A DNA stretch of 64,000 nt from Paraburkholderia acidicola (lineage in GTDB: Bacteria; Pseudomonadota; Gammaproteobacteria; Burkholderiales; Burkholderiaceae). Every line of letters begins with the position of its first letter. Position 1 is the first letter of the stretch. Under the pieces are notes generated by a model, which saw only the letters and a list, made by a program, of their open reading frames with translations, searched no databases and was not told where the DNA came from. The position numbers and the translations under genes are program-made. Below are positions 51,801 to 62,704 of this stretch, one piece after another. The DNA lies in assembly GCF_002362315.1 (NCBI RefSeq), contig NZ_MTZV01000001.1, positions 434,001 to 498,000 of the forward strand, written 5' to 3'.

Positions 51801-52413
51801 GGTTCGCGCCGAGTTCGCGCACGATGTCCTCGACGCGCGTCAGGTTCTCGCGCGTGTCGTGCAGACGGTTTTCGGTTTCGCGGCGGCGTTCCTTGTACTT
51901 CGACACGCCCGCGGCCTCTTCGAGGAACACACGCAGTTCTTCGGGCTTCGCCTCGATGATCCGCGAGATCATGCCCTGCCCGATGATCGCGTACGCGCGC
52001 GGCCCAAGGCCGGTACCGAGGAAGATGTCCTGGATGTCGCGCCGGCGGGCCGGCAGATTGTTGATGTAGTAGCTCGATGTGCCGTCGCGTGTCAGCACGC
52101 GCTTCACGGCAATCTCCGCATACTGGCCCCACTGGCCGGCGGCGCGGCCGTCTGCATTGTCGAAGATGAGTTCGACGCTGGCACGGCTACCCGCCTTGCG
52201 CGCGGTCGAGCCGTTGAAGATCACGTCCTGCATCGATTCGCCGCGCAGCTCGGACGCGCGCGATTCGCCCAGCACCCAGCGCACGGCGTCGATGATGTTC
52301 GACTTGCCGCAGCCATTGGGACCGACCACGCCGACAAGCTGGCCCGGAACCTGGAAATGCGTGGGATCGACGAAGGATTTGAAGCCAGCGAGTTTGATCG
52401 AGGTCAGACGCAC
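48895..52413 (-). CDS. smc: Chromosome segregation ATPase SMC
   Basis: The 1172-residue product folds chromosomal DNA. The N-terminal head has Walker A GPNGCGKS (residues 31-38) and FVDPTHFQVPGQLVGVV; two long coiled coils flank a hinge (about 500-660, with LPRLWKKLHVEAGWETALES); the C-terminal head has the ABC signature LLSGGEKALTATALVFAMF and Walker B FCLLDEVDAPLDDAN. The presence of Smc instead of MukB is normal outside the enterobacteria. It is upstream of zipA. Confidence 0.97.
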   Translation of the reverse strand: MRLTSIKLAGFKSFVDPTHFQVPGQLVGVVGPNGCGKSNIIDAVRWVLGESRASELRGESMQDVIFNGSTARKAGSRASVELIFDNADGRAAGQWGQYAEIAVKRVLTRDGTSSYYINNLPARRRDIQDIFLGTGLGPRAYAIIGQGMISRIIEAKPEELRVFLEEAAGVSKYKERRRETENRLHDTRENLTRVEDIVRELGANLEKLEGQAVVATKFKELQTDGEEKQRLLWLLRKNEAGGEQERQQRAIEQAQIDLEAHTAKLREVEAQLETLRVAHYSASDAMQGAQGGLYEANAEVSRLEAEIRFIVESRNRVQAQIAALTAQREQWNAQAAKAGDDLGDAEEQLAVAEEKAAVAEESAAAKHDALPALEARWRDAQTQLNEERGGIAQTEQALKLEAAHQRNADQQLQQLQQRHERLKSEAGGLDAPDEAQLEESRMQLAEHEEILQDAQARLADAQETLPRLDADRRAAQERVQAESAQNHQLDARLAALKQLQENVQTEGKIQPWLDRHELGGLPRLWKKLHVEAGWETALESVLRERLAALEVSNLDWVKAFATDAPPAKLAFYAPPVAGPAPDAPAALRPLLALVRIDDAGLRAVLNDWLGRAFVADDLQQALAMRTQLPEGGAFVVKAGHVVTRVGVQLYAADSEQAGMLARQQEIENLTRQVRAQALLAEEAKSAAIRAEAAHTQAAQVLTDVRQQAERATQRVHALQMDVLKLAQAHERYTQRSTQIREELEEITGQIDEQRALRAESEANFERHDTELAELQARFEDNQLAFEALDEALSNARTEARDLDRAATDARFAARNMANRIDELKRSIQIAHEQSERVAGSLEDARAELETINEQTAHTGLQEALELRAVKEAALQAARLELDDLTAKLRQADETRLTAERALQPLRDRITELQLKEQAARLSGQQFIEQLAEAGIDEAELQAKLTPDMKPSYLQGEVTRINNAIAALGPVNMAALDELKAASERKAFLDAQSADLTSAIDTLEDAIRKIDQETRTLLQGTFDEVNKHFGELFPRLFGGGQARLIMTGDEILDAGVQVMAQPPGKKNSTIHLLSGGEKALTATALVFAMFQLNPAPFCLLDEVDAPLDDANTERFANLVRAMAEKTQFLFISHNKIAMEMAQQLIGVTMQEQGVSRIVAVDMEAAAGFAQNAL

Positions 52414-52561
52414 GGCGATATCGCTGATTGAAAAGAGAAAAGGAACACGGACCGCGCTTGCCGGTTACACCGTTCAGCGACACAGTGAGCCGACGCGCAG
52501 ACCCGCCGCGAACCTGGCGCCGCATACGCGCGGTCAGGCGCGCTGCGGCGGGCAGAGGCAA

Positions 52562-53530
52562 TCATACCATCGCGCGTGAACGATTCCGGCGCTCCGCCTC
52601 GCCTGCAGCCCCGTCAAGCGGCTCGGGCCGGGCGCGGTGCACCCAGCTCGCCAGCGCCGACGCCAGCACGATGCACGCGCCGCCGGCCCACTCGCGCGGC
52701 CCCGGCGTCTCGCCGGCGAAGAGCCATGCCGACAGCGCCGTCACGACGATCTCGAACAGCATGATGATCGACGCGCGGTTCGCCGGCACGCGAGCGAGGC
52801 CGTACTGCACGAGCATGTTGTTCGAAGCAAGGACGAAGCCGAGTGCGAACACCAGCAGCGCGACCGTGGCGAGGTGCGCGCCGGCGGGCGGCGCGGGCAT
52901 CGCCTCGAAGAACGACGCACACGAACTGAAGATCGCCGCCCCGCCGAAGATCGTCGCGGTGCGCATCTCGGCCTTCATGTCCGGCAGCACGCGGCTCGTC
53001 TTCACGATCAGCACGTTGCTCATCGCGAAGCCCATGCCCGCGGCGAGCCCGGCCCATTCGGCGAGACTGCCGGGCATCGGCATGCCGAGACGCGGCGACC
53101 ACAGCATCAGCATCGCCCCGGCCAGCGACAGCGCCGCCAGACCCGCACCGGCCCACGTCAGACGCTCGCGCAGGATGAAATGCGCGAATAGCGCGGTCCA
53201 CGCGGGCGTCAGATAGAACAGCAGCAGCACGCGCATCACTTCACCGTGGATCGTGCCCCAGACGAAGCCGAGATTGGTGATGCCTGCCGTGAAACCGAGC
53301 GTGGGTATCAGCCAGTGCCAGCGGACCGTAGCGATCGCGCGGGGCCGCAGCAGGAGCACGCACAGACAGGCGGCTGCGCTCGTCGATGCGCTGGCCACGG
53401 TGCCGCTCACGCCGAGCGCTGCGAGCATCCGCAGCGGATACCAGATCATTCCCCATACCGATGCGCCCAGCATGATGGCGAGCACGGGCCAGTTGCGCAG
53501 CCAGAGGCTGGTGGTATTCATTGCACGCAT
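52562..53530 (-). CDS. EamA/DMT-superfamily transporter
   Basis: The 322-residue product has about ten hydrophobic segments in two EamA halves (LAIMLGASVWGMIWYPLRML at the start, and GLARVPANRASIIMLFEIVV near the end). It is unlike the transporter at 14846 in sequence. An alternative ATG lies at 53521. It is divergent from dapC and shares no operon with it. The substrate is unknown. Confidence 0.85.
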   Translation of the reverse strand: MRAMNTTSLWLRNWPVLAIMLGASVWGMIWYPLRMLAALGVSGTVASASTSAAACLCVLLLRPRAIATVRWHWLIPTLGFTAGITNLGFVWGTIHGEVMRVLLLFYLTPAWTALFAHFILRERLTWAGAGLAALSLAGAMLMLWSPRLGMPMPGSLAEWAGLAAGMGFAMSNVLIVKTSRVLPDMKAEMRTATIFGGAAIFSSCASFFEAMPAPPAGAHLATVALLVFALGFVLASNNMLVQYGLARVPANRASIIMLFEIVVTALSAWLFAGETPGPREWAGGACIVLASALASWVHRARPEPLDGAAGEAERRNRSRAMV

Positions 53531-53686
53531 TGTGCGGCGCTCACCGTGATGGTCGTCGGTACCGTAACCAATTGCCGTTCCTGTTCTATTCCGTTTGCCG
53601 GTGCGGCGTTATCGGCCTCAACCACCGGGCCCGACCACCAGGCCCAACCACCGCCCGCCGCGCCCCGCGCAGCCTGCCGGCCACGC

Positions 53687-53692
53687 TATAAT
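53687..53692 (+). promoter_or_regulatory. -10 element upstream of dapC
   Basis: A perfect TATAAT sits about 100 nt upstream of the dapC start, within GCTATAATCGCG, the same 12 bases found at the rpsB -10. No good -35 is visible at the expected distance. Confidence 0.4.
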
Positions 53693-53793
53693 CGCGAGGT
53701 TGCCGGAAGCCGCGCCCGCGGCCCGGTCATTGTGTGCGCCGACCGTCGCACGCACCTGTCTCCGCCCGTCTTCGATCCGACCCGATCCGCCAA

Positions 53794-55011
53794 GTGAATC
53801 CGCTCCTCGACTCCCTCCAGCCCTACCCGTTCGAAAAGCTCCGCGCGCTGTTCAAGGGCGTCACGCCGCCCGCCGGACTGCCGCATATCAGCTTCGGCAT
53901 CGGTGAGCCGAAACACCCGACGCCGACGCTGATCCGCGACGCCGTCGTCGCCTCGCTGGATGGGCTCGCGTCCTACCCGGCGACGCTCGGCTCGGAGGCG
54001 CTACGCGTCGCGATCGCGCGCTGGGTGACGTGGCGCTATGCGCTGCCGCCCGTCGATCCGGCCACCCAGGTCCTGCCGGTAGCGGGCTCGCGCGAAGCGC
54101 TGTTCGCGCTCGCACAGACGGTGATCGATCCGGCCCGTACGGCCGGCGGCGAGCCCGCGATCGTACTCTGTCCGAACCCGTTCTACCAGATTTACGAAGG
54201 CGCGGCGCTGCTCGCCGGCGCGCAGCCGTATTTCGCCAATAGCGATCCGGCGCGCAACTTCGCGTGCGACTACGCGGCGATCCCCGCCGACATCTGGGCC
54301 CGCACCCAGTTGCTCTATGTATGTAGCCCCGGCAACCCGACCGGCGCCGTGCTCACACTCGACGACTGGCGCGAACTGTTCGCGCTGTCGGACCGCTACG
54401 GTTTCGTGATCGCCTCCGACGAATGCTATTCGGAAATCTACTTCGACGAAGCACACCCGCCGCTTGGCGCGCTCGAAGCCGCCCATAAGCTCGGGCGCGG
54501 TTTCGAACGGCTGGTCATGCTTTCGAGCCTGTCGAAGCGCTCGAACGTGCCGGGCATGCGCTCGGGCTTCGTCGCGGGCGACGCGGCAATCCTCAAGCAG
54601 TTCCTGCTGTACCGCACCTATCACGGCGCCGCGCTGTCGACCGTCTACCAGACGGCGAGCATCGCGGCCTGGAGCGACGAGACACACGTGCGCGAAAACC
54701 GCGCGAAATATGTGCAGAAGTTTTCCACCGTTACGCCCATGCTGGCCGAGGTGCTCGACGTGCGTCTGCCGGACGCGGCGTTCTATCTGTGGGCCAACGT
54801 CGAGCGCACCGGTCTCGCGGACGACGAATTCGCCCGGCGTCTGTACGCCGACTATAATGTGACGGTTCTGCCGGGCTCATACCTCGCACGCACCGCACAC
54901 GATGCGAATCCGGGCCGGGGTTTCATCCGGATCGCGCTCGTCGCGGATGTCGACGAGTGCACCGAAGGTGCCCGGCGCATCGTTGAGTTTTGCCGGGGGC
55001 TGAAAGGCTGA
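53794..55011 (+). CDS. dapC: Succinyldiaminopimelate transaminase
   Basis: The 405-residue PLP enzyme transaminates N-succinyl-2-amino-6-ketopimelate in lysine/peptidoglycan precursor synthesis. It has [56 protein letters not shown] and the Schiff-base Lys248 in [17 protein letters not shown] start it at the GTG at 53794, giving [19 protein letters not shown], the family start. Its neighbours dapD and dapE act in the next pathway steps, which supports the specific assignment over a general aminotransferase. Confidence 0.95.
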   Translation: MNPLLDSLQPYPFEKLRALFKGVTPPAGLPHISFGIGEPKHPTPTLIRDAVVASLDGLASYPATLGSEALRVAIARWVTWRYALPPVDPATQVLPVAGSREALFALAQTVIDPARTAGGEPAIVLCPNPFYQIYEGAALLAGAQPYFANSDPARNFACDYAAIPADIWARTQLLYVCSPGNPTGAVLTLDDWRELFALSDRYGFVIASDECYSEIYFDEAHPPLGALEAAHKLGRGFERLVMLSSLSKRSNVPGMRSGFVAGDAAILKQFLLYRTYHGAALSTVYQTASIAAWSDETHVRENRAKYVQKFSTVTPMLAEVLDVRLPDAAFYLWANVERTGLADDEFARRLYADYNVTVLPGSYLARTAHDANPGRGFIRIALVADVDECTEGARRIVEFCRGLKG

Positions 55012-55082
55012 TCCGGCAACACATCGCCCCCCAGCATCGCTCCCTTCACCCGATTTCAAACACCTCTTCATCAAGCCCGCAT

Positions 55083-55931
55083 ATGTCGCAACAACTTCAG
55101 CAGATCATCGATAACGCCTGGGAAAACCGCACCGAGCTGTCGCCGAAAGCCGCGCCGGCCGACGTGCGCGAAGCCGTCGCACACGCGATCGAGCAACTCG
55201 ACCGCGGCACGCTGCGCGTCGCCGAAAAGAAGGATGGCACCTGGGTCGTCAATCAGTGGCTGAAGAAAGCCGTGCTGCTGTCGTTCCGCCTCGAAGACAA
55301 CCTGCCGATGCCGGCCGGCGGTAACGGCGGCAATGGTGCGAACTACACGCAGTTCTACGACAAGGTACCGTCGAAGTTCGCGAACTACACCGCCGAAGAC
55401 TTCGCCGCCGGCGGCTTTCGCGTCGTGCCGCCCGCGCTTGCGCGCCGCGGCGCGTTCATCGCGAAGAACGTCGTGCTGATGCCGTCGTACACCAACATCG
55501 GCGCGTACGTCGACGAAGGCACGATGGTCGATACGTGGGCCACCGTCGGTTCGTGCGCGCAGATCGGCAAGAACGTGCATCTGTCGGGTGGCGTCGGTAT
55601 CGGCGGCGTGCTGGAGCCGCTGCAGGCCAACCCGGTGATCATCGAGGACAACTGCTTCATCGGTGCGCGCTCGGAAGTGGTCGAAGGGGTGATCGTCGAG
55701 GAGAACTCGGTGATCTCGATGGGCGTGTATCTCGGCCAGAGCACCAAGATCTATGACCGCGAAACTGGCGAAGTCACCTACGGCCGCATTCCGGCGGGCT
55801 CGGTGGTGGTGGCGGGCAACCTGCCGTCGAAGGACGGCTCGCACAGCCTGTACTGCGCCGTGATCGTCAAGAAGGTCGACGCGAAGACGCGCGCCAAGGT
55901 CGGTCTCAACGAGCTGCTGCGAGGCGATTGA
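55083..55931 (+). CDS. dapD: 2,3,4,5-tetrahydropyridine-2,6-dicarboxylate N-succinyltransferase
   Basis: The 282-residue hexapeptide-repeat enzyme succinylates tetrahydrodipicolinate in lysine/diaminopimelate synthesis. It has [60 protein letters not shown] and [20 protein letters not shown]. Its stop overlaps the start of the arsC-like gene by 1 nt (55931). It lies 71 bp after dapC. Confidence 0.97.
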   Translation: MSQQLQQIIDNAWENRTELSPKAAPADVREAVAHAIEQLDRGTLRVAEKKDGTWVVNQWLKKAVLLSFRLEDNLPMPAGGNGGNGANYTQFYDKVPSKFANYTAEDFAAGGFRVVPPALARRGAFIAKNVVLMPSYTNIGAYVDEGTMVDTWATVGSCAQIGKNVHLSGGVGIGGVLEPLQANPVIIEDNCFIGARSEVVEGVIVEENSVISMGVYLGQSTKIYDRETGEVTYGRIPAGSVVVAGNLPSKDGSHSLYCAVIVKKVDAKTRAKVGLNELLRGD

Positions 55932-56296
55932 TGGCACGCGCCAACAAGACCGTCGTCTATGGCATCCCGAACTGCGACACCGTGAAGAAAGCGCGCGTCT
56001 GGCTGGAAGAGCACGGCATCGAGTTCGAGTTTCACGACTTCAAGAAGGCTGGCGTCACGGCGCCGCTCGTGCAGGACTGGCTCAAGGATGTGTCGCTCGA
56101 CGCGCTGCTGAACCGCCGCGGCACGACCTGGCGAGGTCTGTCCGACGACATGAAAGCTGCAGCCGATAACCAGGCCGGTGCGATCGCGCTGATGATCCAC
56201 AAGCCTTCGGTGATCAAGCGGCCGGTCGTGGTCGTGAACGGTCGGGTGAAGACGCTCGGTTTTTCGGCGGAAGAATACGCGACGCTGTTCGCTTGA
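55931..56296 (+). CDS. ArsC/Spx-family reductase, YffB type
   Basis: The 121-residue thioredoxin-fold protein has the single N-terminal cysteine Cys15 in VVYGIPNCDTVKKARVWLEE, LNRRGTTWRGLSDDMK and the C-terminal IKRPVVVVNGRVKTLGFSA. The genes of this YffB group sit next to dapE in many proteobacteria, as here between dapD and dapE. The biological substrate is not known; arsenate reduction is doubtful. The ATG at 55931 overlaps the dapD stop; a terminator follows 64 bp after the stop. Confidence 0.88.
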   Translation: MARANKTVVYGIPNCDTVKKARVWLEEHGIEFEFHDFKKAGVTAPLVQDWLKDVSLDALLNRRGTTWRGLSDDMKAAADNQAGAIALMIHKPSVIKRPVVVVNGRVKTLGFSAEEYATLFA

Positions 56297-56360
56297 CGTT
56301 GACCTCGCTGACCTCGCGGATCTGCGCAAGCAGTAGCCGCGTTGAGTGACTCACGTAGTA

Positions 56361-57558
<1,198 letters not shown>

Positions 57559-57575
57559 CCGAGGACCCTGCAGCA

Positions 57576-58460
57576 ATGACGCTCCCGTTTTCCACTGTCC
57601 GCGATCTGCTGCGTTTCGCCGTATCGCGTTTCAACCAGGCCGGGCTCGCGTTCGGTCACGGCTCTGCCAACGCCTACGATGAAGCGGCTTACCTCGTGCT
57701 GCACACGCTGCATCTGCCGCTCGATCTGCTCGATCCGTTTCTCGACGCGCGCCTCGCGCCCGCCGAAATCGATGCGGTGCTGAACGTGATCGAACGACGT
57801 GCGACCGACCGCATTCCCGCCGCGTATCTCACGAAGGAAGCGTGGATGCACGGCTATCGCTTCTACGTGGACGAACGCGTGATCGTGCCGCGCTCGTTTA
57901 TCGGCGAGTTGCTGGCGGATGGTTTGCAACCGTACGTGGTCGATCCCGAACAGGTTGGCGCCGTGCTCGAGCTGTGCACCGGTTCCTGCTGCCTCGCGAT
58001 CCTCGCGGCGCACGCGTTTCCGAACGCCGACATCGACGCGGTCGATCTGTCCGCGCCGGCACTCGAAGTCGCGGCGCGCAACGTGCACGATTACGAACTC
58101 GACGAGCAGATCGTGCTGTTCGAAGGCGACCTCTACGCGCCGCTGCCCGAGCGCCGCTACGACGTGATCATCACGAACCCGCCGTACGTCAACGCGCAAT
58201 CGATGCAACTGCTGCCGCCCGAGTACCGGCACGAACCGGAGATGGCGCTCGCGGGCGGTGCGGACGGCATGGACCTCGTGCGGCGCATCATCGGTGCGGC
58301 GCGCGAATGGCTGACCGACGACGGCGTGCTGGTCGTCGAGATCGGCAACGAGCGCGAACACGTCGAGGCTGCATTCGGCGGGCTCGATCTCGTGTGGCTG
58401 ACGACGAGCGCCGGCGACAACAACGTGTTCCTGATCCAGGCAGCCGACCTGCCGGTCTGA
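57576..58460 (+). CDS. prmB: 50S ribosomal protein L3 N5-glutamine methyltransferase
   Basis: The 294-residue SAM-dependent enzyme methylates a glutamine of ribosomal protein L3. The catalytic N-P-P-Y is at residues 201-204 in IITNPPYVNAQSM; the SAM loop is VLELCTGSCCLAILAAHAFP, and EPEMALAGGADGMDLVRRII follows. The start at 57576 fits family length (about 300). It is close behind dapE and may share its transcript. Confidence 0.95.
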   Translation: MTLPFSTVRDLLRFAVSRFNQAGLAFGHGSANAYDEAAYLVLHTLHLPLDLLDPFLDARLAPAEIDAVLNVIERRATDRIPAAYLTKEAWMHGYRFYVDERVIVPRSFIGELLADGLQPYVVDPEQVGAVLELCTGSCCLAILAAHAFPNADIDAVDLSAPALEVAARNVHDYELDEQIVLFEGDLYAPLPERRYDVIITNPPYVNAQSMQLLPPEYRHEPEMALAGGADGMDLVRRIIGAAREWLTDDGVLVVEIGNEREHVEAAFGGLDLVWLTTSAGDNNVFLIQAADLPV

Positions 58461-58608
58461 ATGGCGTAGTGAGGTCGTTAGTGGTCCCCGGTAGTTCGCT
58501 TGTCATCTAACCCGACCGCTACACGCACGGCTTCGGTAAGATGGGCGTCATCCGCCGACCGGCCGTGCACGTGATACGCGAGCCGGCCCGGCCAACCTGC
58601 GCCCGCCT

Positions 58609-60048
58609 ATGCCACTCGATTTACTTCACCTCGGTCCGCTCGTTCTGCTCGCCCATCTGCTGGGCATCGCGGCCGCATGCCACGCCATCCTGCATACCCG
58701 CACCTCGCAGGGCGCGATTGCGTGGGCGGTGTCGCTGGTCGCGATGCCGTATCTCACGCTGATCCCGTATCTGTTTCTCGGCCGCAGCAAGTTCGCCGGT
58801 TACGCCGATGCGCGGCGCATCGAGAACGAAACGCTGCGCTCGCGTGCGCATCCGCCCGAGTGGGACACGCGCGCTTCATCGGGCGGTGCGCCGACCGATG
58901 CGCTCGGTCATAGTCTCGTGCGCTCGCTTACGCACCTTGGCGGCATGCCGTTCCTGCCGGGTAATACAGTGCGCACGCTCGTCAACGGCGAGGCGACGTT
59001 TGCCGCGATCCTCGATGCGATCGAAAACGCGCAGCACTATATCGTCGTGCAGTTCTTCATCGTGCGCGCCGACGCGCTCGGCGAAATGCTCAAGGAAGCG
59101 CTGATCACGAAAGCCGCCCAGGGCGTACGCATCTACTTTCTATACGACAGCATCGGTAGCTTCGATCTGCCGCATCGCTATGTCGCGGCGCTCCGTTCGG
59201 CCGGTGTCGAGATGCATCCGTTTGCGACCAACCGGCGCTTCGTCAATCGCTTCCAGCTCAATTTCCGCAATCACCGCAAGATCGTCGTGGTCGACGGCAA
59301 GCGGGCGTTTGTCGGTGGGCACAATGTCGGTGTCGAATATCTCGGCGCGAAGCCGCCGCTTTCGCCGTGGCGCGATACACACATCGAGGTGCGCGGACCC
59401 GCGGTGGCAAGCATCCAGTTCGTCTTCACCGAAGACTGGTACTGGGCAACCCAGCAACTGCCCGCCCTCGAGATGCCGCCGTTCGAAGCCCCCACCGAAG
59501 GCATGCACTGCCTCGTGATGCCAACCGGCCCCGCGGACCGCTTCGAAACCTGCTCGCTGTTCTTCGTCGAAGCGATCAACGCGGCACGCATGCGCATCTG
59601 GATTACGACGCCGTACCTGGTACCCGACGAAGCCGTACTGTCCGCGCTGCGGCTCGCGGTGCTGCGTGGTGTCGACGTGCGCATCCTGATCCCGAGCCGG
59701 CGTGACCATCGTGTCGTGTTCGCCGCGTCGACGCTGTATGCGCACGACGCCGTGCGCAGCGGCATCCGGGTGTTCCGCTATCGTCCCGGGTTTCTGCATC
59801 AGAAGGTGGTGTTGATTGACGATGTGGCCGCGGCGATCGGCAGCGCGAATCTCGACAACCGTTCGTTCCGGCTCAACTTCGAGATCATGGTGCTGACCGT
59901 CGACCGCGAATTCGCCGCCGAGGTCCATGCGATGCTGATGCGCGACTTCGCGGAATCGTTCGAGATCGATCGCAGCGAATACAAAAAGGCGCCGGCGTGG
60001 CGGCGCATTGCGATGCACGTGGCGCGGCTGTTTGCGCCGATCCTGTAG
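58609..60048 (+). CDS. cls: Cardiolipin synthase
   Basis: The 479-residue inner-membrane phospholipase D-family enzyme condenses two phosphatidylglycerols into cardiolipin. It has two N-terminal membrane helices (LLHLGPLVLLAHLLGIAAAC; GAIAWAVSLVAMPYLTLIPY) and two HKD motifs: NHRKIVVVDGKRAFVGGHN (about His222) and LHQKVVLIDDVAAAIGSAN (about His397). It ends 12 bp before the convergent glutathione peroxidase gene. Length equals typical Cls (about 480). Confidence 0.94.
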   Translation: MPLDLLHLGPLVLLAHLLGIAAACHAILHTRTSQGAIAWAVSLVAMPYLTLIPYLFLGRSKFAGYADARRIENETLRSRAHPPEWDTRASSGGAPTDALGHSLVRSLTHLGGMPFLPGNTVRTLVNGEATFAAILDAIENAQHYIVVQFFIVRADALGEMLKEALITKAAQGVRIYFLYDSIGSFDLPHRYVAALRSAGVEMHPFATNRRFVNRFQLNFRNHRKIVVVDGKRAFVGGHNVGVEYLGAKPPLSPWRDTHIEVRGPAVASIQFVFTEDWYWATQQLPALEMPPFEAPTEGMHCLVMPTGPADRFETCSLFFVEAINAARMRIWITTPYLVPDEAVLSALRLAVLRGVDVRILIPSRRDHRVVFAASTLYAHDAVRSGIRVFRYRPGFLHQKVVLIDDVAAAIGSANLDNRSFRLNFEIMVLTVDREFAAEVHAMLMRDFAESFEIDRSEYKKAPAWRRIAMHVARLFAPIL

Positions 60049-60060
60049 CCGCGCGGCTCG

Positions 60061-60552
60061 CTACAGCAGCTTTTCGATATCGTCTTTGATCGCTTCTGGC
60101 TTGGTCAGCGGCGCATAGCGCTTGACGACGTTGCCGCTGCGATCCACCAGAAACTTCGTGAAGTTCCACTTGATCGCCCCAATACCGAGTAGCCCCGGCG
60201 CCTCCGACGTCAGATACCGGTACAGCGGATGCGCGCCCGCACCGTTCACATCGATCTTGTCGAACATCGGAAACGACACACCGTAGTTCTTCTCGCAGAA
60301 GCTGCCGATCTGCGTTGCATCGCCGGGCTCCTGCTTGCCGAACTGGTTACACGGAAAACCCAGCACTTCGAGTCCACGCTCCGCGTACTCGCCGTACAGC
60401 GCCTGCAGGCCCTGGTATTGCGGCGTGAAGCCACATTCGCTCGCCGTATTGACGATCAGCAGAACCTTGCCGCGATAGTGTTCGAGGCCGATCGTCTCGC
60501 CGCCGAGCGTGCGAGCCGAGAACTCGTAGACCGATGCCGTATTGTTTCCCAT
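60061..60552 (-). CDS. Glutathione peroxidase (cysteine type)
   Basis: The 163-residue thioredoxin-fold peroxidase reduces peroxides. The active cysteine is Cys40 in IVNTASECGFTPQYQGLQAL; the partner Gln is in GFPCNQFGKQEPGDA and the Trp-Asn pair in IKWNFTKFLVDRSG. It lacks a signal peptide and is cytoplasmic. Many bacterial members use thioredoxin as the donor. It stands alone, convergent with cls and divergent from the ABC-F gene. Confidence 0.93.
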   Translation of the reverse strand: MGNNTASVYEFSARTLGGETIGLEHYRGKVLLIVNTASECGFTPQYQGLQALYGEYAERGLEVLGFPCNQFGKQEPGDATQIGSFCEKNYGVSFPMFDKIDVNGAGAHPLYRYLTSEAPGLLGIGAIKWNFTKFLVDRSGNVVKRYAPLTKPEAIKDDIEKLL

Positions 60553-60728
60553 GAAGTCCCCCTGAAGTCCTGCGATGAAAGCGCACAGTCTAAGCGAAAT
60601 GCTCCGCTGCGACTGTCGGCTAGCCGCGTGACCGACCGCCTGAATGACCGCTTACCCGCCCAGGCCACACTCGCGAACCGCCGCACAGTCTAAAATAGCG
60701 ACTTTCTCCGCTCCGGTCCGACGTTCCT

Positions 60729-62660
60729 GTGATCCGCTTCACTCAGTTCAGCCTTGCCCGCGGCACCAAGCCGCTGTTCGACCAGACCACGTTCACTCTC
60801 AATCCCGGCGAGAAAGCCGGCCTGATCGGGGCGAACGGCGCCGGCAAGTCGACCCTGTTCGCCGTGCTGCGCGGCGAACTGCATGCGGATGCCGGCGACT
60901 TCTCGCTGCCACCCTCGTGGCGCATCGCGTACGTCGCCCAGGAGACACCCGCAGTCGATCGGACCGCGCTCGCCTACACGCTCGACGGCGACACTGCCCT
61001 GCGTTCGATTGAAGCGCGCATCGCCGCGGCATCGGCTGCACACGACGGCGCCGCCGAAGCCGACGCACATGCCGCGTTCGCCGACGCCGACGGCTACACC
61101 GCGCCCGCGCGCGCCGAAACGCTGCTGCTCGGCCTCGGTTTCACGCTCGACCAGACACGCGAGCCCGTCAGCAGTTTCTCGGGCGGCTGGCGCATGCGGC
61201 TGAACCTCGCGCAGGCGCTGATGTGTCCGTCCGATCTGCTGCTGCTCGACGAACCGACGAACCACCTGGACCTCGATGCGATCGTCTGGCTCGAAGACTG
61301 GCTGCATCGCTATGCGGGCACGCTGATCGTGATCTCGCACGATCGTGAATTCCTCGATTCGATCTGCGACGTCACGCTGCATCTCGAGAACCAGCAGGTG
61401 AAGCGCTACGGCGGCAACTACTCGCAGTTCGAGATCCTGCGCGCGCAACAGCTCGCGCTGCAGCAGAGTGCTTACGAGAAGCAGCGCAAGACCATCGAAC
61501 ATCTGCAAAGCTTCGTCGATCGCTTCAAGGCGAAGGCGACCAAAGCGCGTCAGGCGCAAAGCCGCGTGAAAGCGCTCGAAAAAATGGAGCTGATCGCACC
61601 GGCTCACGCCTCGTCGCCGTTCACCTTCGAGTTCCGTGCGCCCGACTCTGCGCCCAATCCGATGCTCGTGATGGAAAACGTGCGCTGCGGCTACCATGCG
61701 GAAGACGGCAGCGAGATTCCGATCGTCGGGCAAGTCACGCTGTCGATCCAGAACGGCCAGCGCATCGGCCTGCTTGGTGCAAATGGCCAGGGCAAGTCGA
61801 CGCTGATCAAAACGCTCGCGGGTACGCTGACGCCGCTTGGCGGCGACGTGCGCGAAGGCAAGGGGCTGCGAATCGGTTACTTCGCGCAGCACCAGCTCGA
61901 AACGCTGCGCCCCGACGATACCCCGCTGCAACACCTCGCCCGGCTGGCGCCCGACACGCGCGAACAGGAACTGCGCGATTTCCTCGGGGGTTTCAACTTT
62001 CCTGGCGAGATGGCGAGCGCGCGGATCGCGCCGTTCTCGGGCGGTGAGAAGGCACGGCTCGCGCTGGCGTTGATCATCTGGCAGAAACCGAATCTGCTGC
62101 TGCTCGACGAACCGACCAATCACCTCGACCTCGAAACGCGTCACGCGCTGACCATGGCGCTCGCGCAGTTCGACGGCACGCTGATTCTCGTCTCGCACGA
62201 TCGGCATCTGCTGCGCGCGACGACCGACGAGTTCATGCTGGTCGCGAAGCACCGGCTGCAACCGTTCGATGGCGACCTCGACGATTACCGCGACTGGTTG
62301 CTGCAACACGCAGCCGAACAGCGCGCGGCACTGAAGGCCGGTAACGCGGAACCGGACGGCGGCGACCCGGCAGTGAATCGCAAGGAACAGCGGCGGCTCG
62401 AAGCGGAAACGCGGCAGAAGCTGGCGCACCTGAAAAAGCCGTTGCAGACACGGATCACGAAACTCGAGAAGGAAATGGACGCGCTCAACGCAGAACGCGC
62501 GACACTCGATGCATTCGTCGCCGATGCGGCCAGTTATGAGCCTGCCCAGAAGACCCGCCTGACCGATTCGATCCGGCGCCAGGCCGAAGTGAATGCGCGT
62601 CTCGCCGCACTCGAAGCTGAATGGCTCGGTGCGCACGAGGAACTTGAACAGATCGGCTAG
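60729..62660 (+). CDS. yheS: ABC-F family ATPase, YheS type
   Basis: The 643-residue soluble protein has two ABC ATPase domains: Walker A GANGAGKST with signature VSSFSGGWRMRLNLAQAL and Walker B LLLLDEPTNHLDLDAIVWLE, then Walker A GANGQGKST with IAPFSGGEKARLALALIIWQ and LLLDEPTNHLDLETRHALTM. A charged linker lies between them and a C-terminal coiled coil follows from about residue 560. ABC-F proteins act on the ribosome rather than in transport. It starts with GTG at 60729, with a -10-like TAAAAT 33 nt upstream. The N-terminus closely resembles E. coli YheS. Confidence 0.93.
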   Translation: MIRFTQFSLARGTKPLFDQTTFTLNPGEKAGLIGANGAGKSTLFAVLRGELHADAGDFSLPPSWRIAYVAQETPAVDRTALAYTLDGDTALRSIEARIAAASAAHDGAAEADAHAAFADADGYTAPARAETLLLGLGFTLDQTREPVSSFSGGWRMRLNLAQALMCPSDLLLLDEPTNHLDLDAIVWLEDWLHRYAGTLIVISHDREFLDSICDVTLHLENQQVKRYGGNYSQFEILRAQQLALQQSAYEKQRKTIEHLQSFVDRFKAKATKARQAQSRVKALEKMELIAPAHASSPFTFEFRAPDSAPNPMLVMENVRCGYHAEDGSEIPIVGQVTLSIQNGQRIGLLGANGQGKSTLIKTLAGTLTPLGGDVREGKGLRIGYFAQHQLETLRPDDTPLQHLARLAPDTREQELRDFLGGFNFPGEMASARIAPFSGGEKARLALALIIWQKPNLLLLDEPTNHLDLETRHALTMALAQFDGTLILVSHDRHLLRATTDEFMLVAKHRLQPFDGDLDDYRDWLLQHAAEQRAALKAGNAEPDGGDPAVNRKEQRRLEAETRQKLAHLKKPLQTRITKLEKEMDALNAERATLDAFVADAASYEPAQKTRLTDSIRRQAEVNARLAALEAEWLGAHEELEQIG

Positions 62661-62704
62661 CGGCACCGTACGAGGTCCGCGCCGGCATCGATGAGAGGTT
62701 TGCC